Shown piece after piece: positions 29,939 through 33,024 of a DNA stretch of 33,024 nt. The notes beneath the pieces are model-generated. The model was not told the origin of the DNA, searched no databases, and worked only from the letters and a program-made list of their open reading frames with translations. The DNA comes from Candidatus Agathobaculum pullistercoris. Lineage in GTDB: Bacteria; Bacillota; Clostridia; Oscillospirales; Butyricicoccaceae. Numbering within the stretch: position 1 is the first letter of the stretch; each line of letters starts with the position of its first letter. Position numbers and translations under genes: made by a program. The stretch is from contig DXFS01000064.1 in NCBI GenBank assembly GCA_019114345.1, positions 1 to 33,024 of the forward strand, in the 5' to 3' direction.

Positions 29939-30927
29939 GTGATGAAGAATATTTTGAGCAGCTTTGCTCGAACAGCATCGACGGTACGCTGACTGATGCG
30001 GAGCGCGAAAAGCTGGAAGCCCATCTGGCGGAATGCCCCTCGTGCGCCGCGCTCAAGCAGGATCTGGAGAGGATGCAGGCGCTGTTTGCCGAAGAGGTGG
30101 AGCCGCCTGCCGGCCTGCATGAAAACATCATGCAGCGCCTGGAACAGGAAAGCAAGCTGAAGGTGGTGCAGCCGGAAAAGCCGGTGCGCCATATGCCGGT
30201 AATCACGATGGTTGCGGCAGCGGCAGTCGTAGTGCTGGTGGTGCTGGGCGGGGGCCTGATGCCGATGTTTTTCAGCACCGTGGGTAGCGGCAGCACAACT
30301 GCCACAGCAGATGCGTCGGCGGCAAGTGGGGCTGCGGCTGGCAGTGCAGATATGGACAGTGCTGTGCAGGAGGCCGCGGAACAGGCTGGCGTGGAAAACG
30401 AGGCTGCAGCGGAGGCAGAGGCGGACGGCAGCGCCGCACCGGCGGACAGTGCATCCGGGGGGGCAGCACAGCCGGAGCTCTATACGGCCGGACAAGAGGA
30501 GGATCAGGTGCCGGCTGACGAAGGGACGGCCGCTGCGGAGGAAACGCAGCAGGAGCGTATGGACGCAAGCACGCTGGCCCCGAGCGAAGAAACTGGCGGA
30601 GACACGAATCAGAGTACGGCAGATCCAGGTATCGCAGCGGTGCAAAGTAATGCGCAGCCGGTTGAGATTCCGGAAACCATGCGTGCGATGACGGTTGCAC
30701 ACTGTTATCTGGCGCAGGGCGGCGGTGAGCTGCCGGATATCGGTGGTGAGCTGCTTGGAACGGACGGGGATACGTCCTGGTTCCTGCTGGAGAATAATCT
30801 GTCGACCATCCAGGATACCCTGGGTGCAGTAGAGGACGCAGGATACACAGTATCCGCATATGAAGGGACCGGCATTACGATTGACAGCAAAGCGGCCTCA
30901 TGGATGCTGATTGTCACAGCGGACTGA
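29935..30927 (+). CDS. Transmembrane anti-sigma factor with zinc-finger (zf-HC2) domain
   Basis: A 330-residue single-pass membrane protein. Residues 5-45 form the anti-sigma zinc site H-x3-C-x2-C (H30, C34, C37 in AHLAECPSC). A membrane helix lies at about 88-110 (MPVITMVAAAAVVVLVVLGG). A long extracytoplasmic low-complexity stretch, about 115-235, is rich in Ala, Glu, Gln, Ser and Thr. A folded tail follows at about 240-330 (TMRAMTVAHCYLAQGGGELP, TSWFLLENNLSTIQDTLGAV). It should hold the sigma factor inactive until an envelope signal triggers its release. Translation is coupled to the sigma gene. Confidence 0.9.
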   Translation: MSDEEYFEQLCSNSIDGTLTDAEREKLEAHLAECPSCAALKQDLERMQALFAEEVEPPAGLHENIMQRLEQESKLKVVQPEKPVRHMPVITMVAAAAVVVLVVLGGGLMPMFFSTVGSGSTTATADASAASGAAAGSADMDSAVQEAAEQAGVENEAAAEAEADGSAAPADSASGGAAQPELYTAGQEEDQVPADEGTAAAEETQQERMDASTLAPSEETGGDTNQSTADPGIAAVQSNAQPVEIPETMRAMTVAHCYLAQGGGELPDIGGELLGTDGDTSWFLLENNLSTIQDTLGAVEDAGYTVSAYEGTGITIDSKAASWMLIVTAD

Positions 30928-30946
30928 CCCCGATGGGGGAGAATAT

Positions 30947-30974
30947 AAAACGGCGGCATTTGTGCCGCCGTTTT
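30947..30974 (+). terminator. Terminator of the dusB-sigma-anti-sigma transcript
   Basis: A perfect 12-bp stem, AAAACGGCGGCA with TGCCGCCGTTTT, and a 4-base loop. Confidence 0.92.
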
Positions 30975-31041
30975 GTATGTATATCGTGTGACTACGGCAT
31001 GCGGCATAACGGATGCCTGGTAAAAACAGAATTTCGGAACC

Positions 31042-31106
31042 TTATACAAAAAATTTGAAGAAATTTTGTGTAAACGCTTGACTTTGAGGAATGCTTGTAG
31101 TAATCT
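31042..31106 (+). promoter_or_regulatory. Promoter of the S10 operon leader
   Basis: TTGACT (31078-31083), a 17-base spacer and TAATCT (31101-31106); the predicted start is about 31112. Directly upstream is an AT-rich dyad (31042-31056 with 31061-31073, TTATACAAAA against its near complement) that could act as an UP element or operator. Bases 30975-31041 hold nothing I can identify. Confidence 0.65.
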
Positions 31107-31111
31107 ATATA

Positions 31112-31375
31112 GGCACCTGCGAAAGCGGGGAAAAACGCGATGATGCCGGAGATTGCTGCCAGAGGCAGGTAACTTCGGCGGAGTAGGTCCGACAATCGGG
31201 CGGTTGAGATAACTGCTATCAGCCGGAAGGCATTGCGCCTATCTCGGCAAAAACGCAATGTTCCTGCGTAAATTCGGGACTTGCGGTGCGTGCGCCGCAA
31301 AGCCGATAGCCTGAACCACTTACGTTTCTTAATTGTGACCGGATCATGACACTATCAGTGTGCCCGGTTATTTTC
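31112..31375 (+). ncRNA. Candidate structured RNA / long leader upstream of rpsJ, class not recognised
   Basis: No protein gene fits this stretch. From the predicted start it folds into: CCTGC-GAAA-GCGGG, a GNRA tetraloop hairpin (31116-31129); GCCGGAG/CTTCGGC enclosing CTGCC-AGA-GGCAG (31155-31190 region); CCGA-CAA-TCGG; GCC-GGAA-GGC; and TTGCGG/CCGCAA (31281 onward). ACGCA (31253-31257) pairs with TGCGT (31265-31269), while its loop GTTCC (31260-31264) can pair with GGGAC (31276-31280): an H-type pseudoknot. Competing long pairs exist (31231-31237 with 31254-31260; 31203-31211 with 31240-31248). A terminator-like hairpin, ACCGG...CCGGT then TATTTT, lies at 31338-31374. It matches no riboswitch, 6S, tmRNA or RNase P consensus I know. 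Confidence 0.55.
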
Positions 31376-31378
31376 ATG

Positions 31379-31445
31379 CCCGCGTGTGATACGCACGGCG
31401 GGGTTGCAGTTTCTCTCCGTAGCGAGTCAACACATTATTTAATGT
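31379..31445 (+). promoter_or_regulatory. Stem-loops at the 3' end of the rpsJ leader
   Basis: CCCGC-GTGTG-ATA-CGCAC-G-GCGGG (31379-31402) is a 10-bp hairpin with one bulged base. ACATTA-TT-TAATGT (31432-31445) is a second small dyad ending about 13 bases before the rpsJ AGGAGG. They extend the leader structure up to the first ribosomal gene. Confidence 0.5.
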
Positions 31446-31475
31446 ATGGCACAAATACGAGGAGGAAAAACCAAC

Positions 31476-31787
31476 ATGGCAAATGCACAGAAGATCCGCA
31501 TCCGCCTGAAGGCGTATGACCACGAGCTGATCGATCAGTCTGCAGAGAAGATCATCGAAACCGCAAAGCGCAACGGCGCTAAGGTTTCCGGCCCGATCCC
31601 GCTGCCGACCGAGAAGCAGATCATCACCATCCTGCGTGCGGTTCACAAGTACAAGGATTCCCGCGAGCAGTTCGAGCGCCGCACCCACAAGCGCCTGATC
31701 GACATCATCAATCCGAACCAGGCGACCATCGAGGCGTTGACCACTCTCGATCTGCCGGCTGGCGTGGAGTTTGAAGTTAAGCTCTAA
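31476..31787 (+). CDS. rpsJ: 30S ribosomal protein S10
   Basis: A 103-residue protein, full length: [61 protein letters not shown]10 is part of the 30S head and, as NusE, of transcription antitermination complexes. The start at 31476 follows AGGAGGAAAAACCAAC; the frame opens earlier at 31446 but without a site. It is the first gene of the S10 operon, preceded by a long structured leader and followed by an unusually long gap before rplC. Confidence 0.98.
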   Translation: MANAQKIRIRLKAYDHELIDQSAEKIIETAKRNGAKVSGPIPLPTEKQIITILRAVHKYKDSREQFERRTHKRLIDIINPNQATIEALTTLDLPAGVEFEVKL

Positions 31788-31792
31788 ACCCC

Positions 31793-32053
31793 TATAGGGG
31801 GCTTCAAAAGCCCCCTATATACGAAGATTGACTCCCAAAGAAACCAATCTTCGATACCCGAATGACGCCGCCCAGGGCGGCTGAGTCGAGGTGTAAAAAG
31901 TCCGGCAAAGCTGGACTTTTTACGAGAAACCGCATAGCGGTTTCATCTTAATATTCCTTTTGTCAACAGGCAGGCGGACTAACCCAACCGGCTGCTTGAA
32001 GCCCTGCCGCGACACGCGCGGCGAGGTCATGTTGGCGGCCAAATGCCGTCAAC
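31793..32053 (+). promoter_or_regulatory. Array of stem-loops between rpsJ and rplC
   Basis: The 293-base gap between the S10 and L3 genes encodes no protein I can support. It holds these perfect or near-perfect stems. 31793-31804 pairs with 31808-31819 (12 bp). 31822-31830 pairs with 31845-31853 (CGAAGATTG, 9 bp). 31867-31872 pairs with 31876-31881 (GCCGCC). 31893-31906 pairs with 31910-31923 (14 bp, with the U run inside the 3' arm, terminator-like). 31926-31933 pairs with 31937-31944 (GAAACCGC). 31969-31974 pairs with 32003-32008 (GGCAGG). 32031-32039 pairs with 32045-32053 (GTTGGCGGC, one G-U). Loop bases GACTC (31830-31834) can pair with GAGTC (31883-31887). Confidence 0.75.
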
Positions 32054-32080
32054 CAATAACCTTTAAGGAGGAAAATGCAA

Positions 32081-32779
32081 ATGCTGCAGAAAGCAATCAT
32101 CGGCAAGAAGGTCGGCATGACCCAGATCTTCAATGCTGACGGCAAGGTGATCCCCTGCACCGTTATCGAGGCAGGCCCCTGCGTCGTCACCCAGCTCAAG
32201 ACCGAAGAGAAGGACGGCTACAATGCGGTCCAGTTCGGCTTTGAGGATGTCAAGGAGCGCAAGCTCAACAAGCCGCAGAAGGGCCACCTGAAAAAGGCCG
32301 GCGACTCTCTGAAGAAGTACCTCAAGGAGTTCCGCTTCGCGGACTGCTCCACCTTCCAGCTTGGCGATGTAGTCAAGGCTGACATGTTCGTCGAGGGCGA
32401 CTATGTCGACGTGACCGGCACCTCCAAGGGCAAGGGCTACGCGGGCGTTATCAAGCGCTTCAACGCGGGCCGTTCCCCGATGAGCCACGGCGCCGGCCCG
32501 ATGCACCGCCACCAGGGTTCCATGGGCGCTTGCTCTGATCCTTCCAAGATCATGAAGGGCAAAATGATGCCTGGCCACCTGGGCGCTGAGCAGGTCACTG
32601 TTCAGAACCTGGACGTTGTCAAGGTTGACGCTGAGCTCAACCTGATCGCCGTTTGCGGCGCTGTCCCGGGCCCGAAGGGCGGCATTGTGGTGCTCAAGAA
32701 CACCGTCAAGAACAACAAGGTTGCCAAGGGCGAGGCTGGCATCAGCAAGAACCCGCAGAAGGCTTCCGCGAGAAAGTAA
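32081..32779 (+). CDS. rplC: 50S ribosomal protein L3
   Basis: A 232-residue protein: [80 protein letters not shown]. These are the universal L3 blocks, including the Gln of the H-R-H-Q-G-S loop that is methylated in some bacteria. It is slightly longer than usual (about 210) because of an extended Lys-rich tail. I chose ATG at 32081, 9 bases after AAGGAGG, over ATG 32075, only 3 bases away. Confidence 0.97.
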   Translation: MLQKAIIGKKVGMTQIFNADGKVIPCTVIEAGPCVVTQLKTEEKDGYNAVQFGFEDVKERKLNKPQKGHLKKAGDSLKKYLKEFRFADCSTFQLGDVVKADMFVEGDYVDVTGTSKGKGYAGVIKRFNAGRSPMSHGAGPMHRHQGSMGACSDPSKIMKGKMMPGHLGAEQVTVQNLDVVKVDAELNLIAVCGAVPGPKGGIVVLKNTVKNNKVAKGEAGISKNPQKASARK

Positions 32780-32797
32780 GGGAAGGAGGAGCAACGA

Positions 32798-33024
32798 ATG
32801 CCTACAGTAGCAGTTTTTGATATGACCGGCAAGAAGACCGGCGAGATGGAGCTGAATGAAGCCGTATTCGGCATCGAGCCCAACATGGCTGTTGTACACG
32901 CAGCGGTCAAGAATTACCTGGCCAACCAGCGTCAGGGCACCCAGTCCACGCTGACCCGCGCCGAGGTTCGCGGCGGCGGCATCAAGCCGTGGCGCCAGAA
33001 GGGCACCGGCCGCGCCCGTCAGGG
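32798..33024 (+). CDS. rplD: 50S ribosomal protein L4, N-terminal part (cut by window end)
   Basis: The first 75 residues are visible: [60 protein letters not shown], which are diagnostic of L4. AAGGAGGAGC lies before the ATG, 18 bases after the L3 stop. In enterobacteria L4 represses its own operon by binding the S10 leader; whether that applies here is unknown but relevant to the structured leader and gap upstream. Confidence 0.97.
   Translation, partial: MPTVAVFDMTGKKTGEMELNEAVFGIEPNMAVVHAAVKNYLANQRQGTQSTLTRAEVRGGGIKPWRQKGTGRARQ

Noticed and set aside
30992-31300. A 102-codon minus-strand frame across the rpsJ leader.
   Set aside because: No ribosome binding site or family; the plus strand here has a promoter and dense RNA structure that explain the sequence better.
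31112-31375. Known RNAs considered for the rpsJ leader: 6S RNA, tmRNA, SRP RNA, RNase P RNA, T-box, cobalamin and c-di-GMP riboswitches.
   Set aside because: None of the required consensus strings is present. A GCAAAGCC string near 31295 recalls the c-di-GMP-I motif, but it is part of a TTGCGG/CCGCAA hairpin and the partner half is missing.

Overview
The window is a GC-rich chromosomal segment of a spore-forming Gram-positive anaerobe of the class Clostridia. SpoIIE, a rubredoxin, PadR and CsoR regulators, strong AGGAGG ribosome binding sites, consensus sigma-A promoters and hairpin plus U-run terminators all point there. The base composition and gene content suggest a gut Oscillospirales/Butyricicoccus-like lineage, but that is inference. 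I saw no rRNA, tRNA, CRISPR array, insertion sequence or phage gene.

Layout. 1-1071: the 3' end of metK and a LbetaH sugar acetyltransferase. 1077-2774 (minus): a padR operon with two tandem DUF1048-like membrane paralogues, driven by a TTGACA promoter whose -10 and start point lie inside a 35-bp palindrome. 2966-4680: a LacX-type aldose epimerase convergent with an XRE membrane regulator. 4872-8428: a copper operon (CsoR-type operator, copA, csoR, pentapeptide-repeat protein) in which copA carries a C-terminal copper-chaperone domain that retains its own Shine-Dalgarno and ATG. 8426-14678: housekeeping genes (hisC, a small membrane protein, rarA, an S1-domain protein, and a DUF951-udp-MATE operon).

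14884-22542 is the most distinctive part. It holds a ferredoxin-ASKHA corrinoid activator (RACo-like), a hydantoinase/oxoprolinase-family ASKHA protein, a DUF1638 protein, a UroD-superfamily (MtaA/MtbA-like) methyltransferase with an H-x-C...C zinc site, a small lipoprotein and a PocR-AraC regulator. These families normally accompany corrinoid-dependent methyl transfer, yet no corrinoid protein or MttB/MtaB-type enzyme lies in the window. A 19-bp palindromic motif, CGAAAT-N7-ATTTCG and a near copy, sits upstream of both transcription units and is a candidate regulon operator.

22641-30974: DUF1015, spoIIE followed by a small membrane gene whose ribosome binding site is buried in a 15-bp hairpin, rubredoxin with a PerR-like box, DedA, a degenerate GIY-YIG protein, dusB, and an ECF sigma/anti-sigma pair. 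31078-33024: the start of the S10 ribosomal operon (rpsJ, rplC, rplD) with two unusual RNA regions. One is a leader of about 360 nt with many hairpins and an H-type pseudoknot. The other is a gap of about 290 nt between rpsJ and rplC packed with stem-loops, including a terminator-like one.
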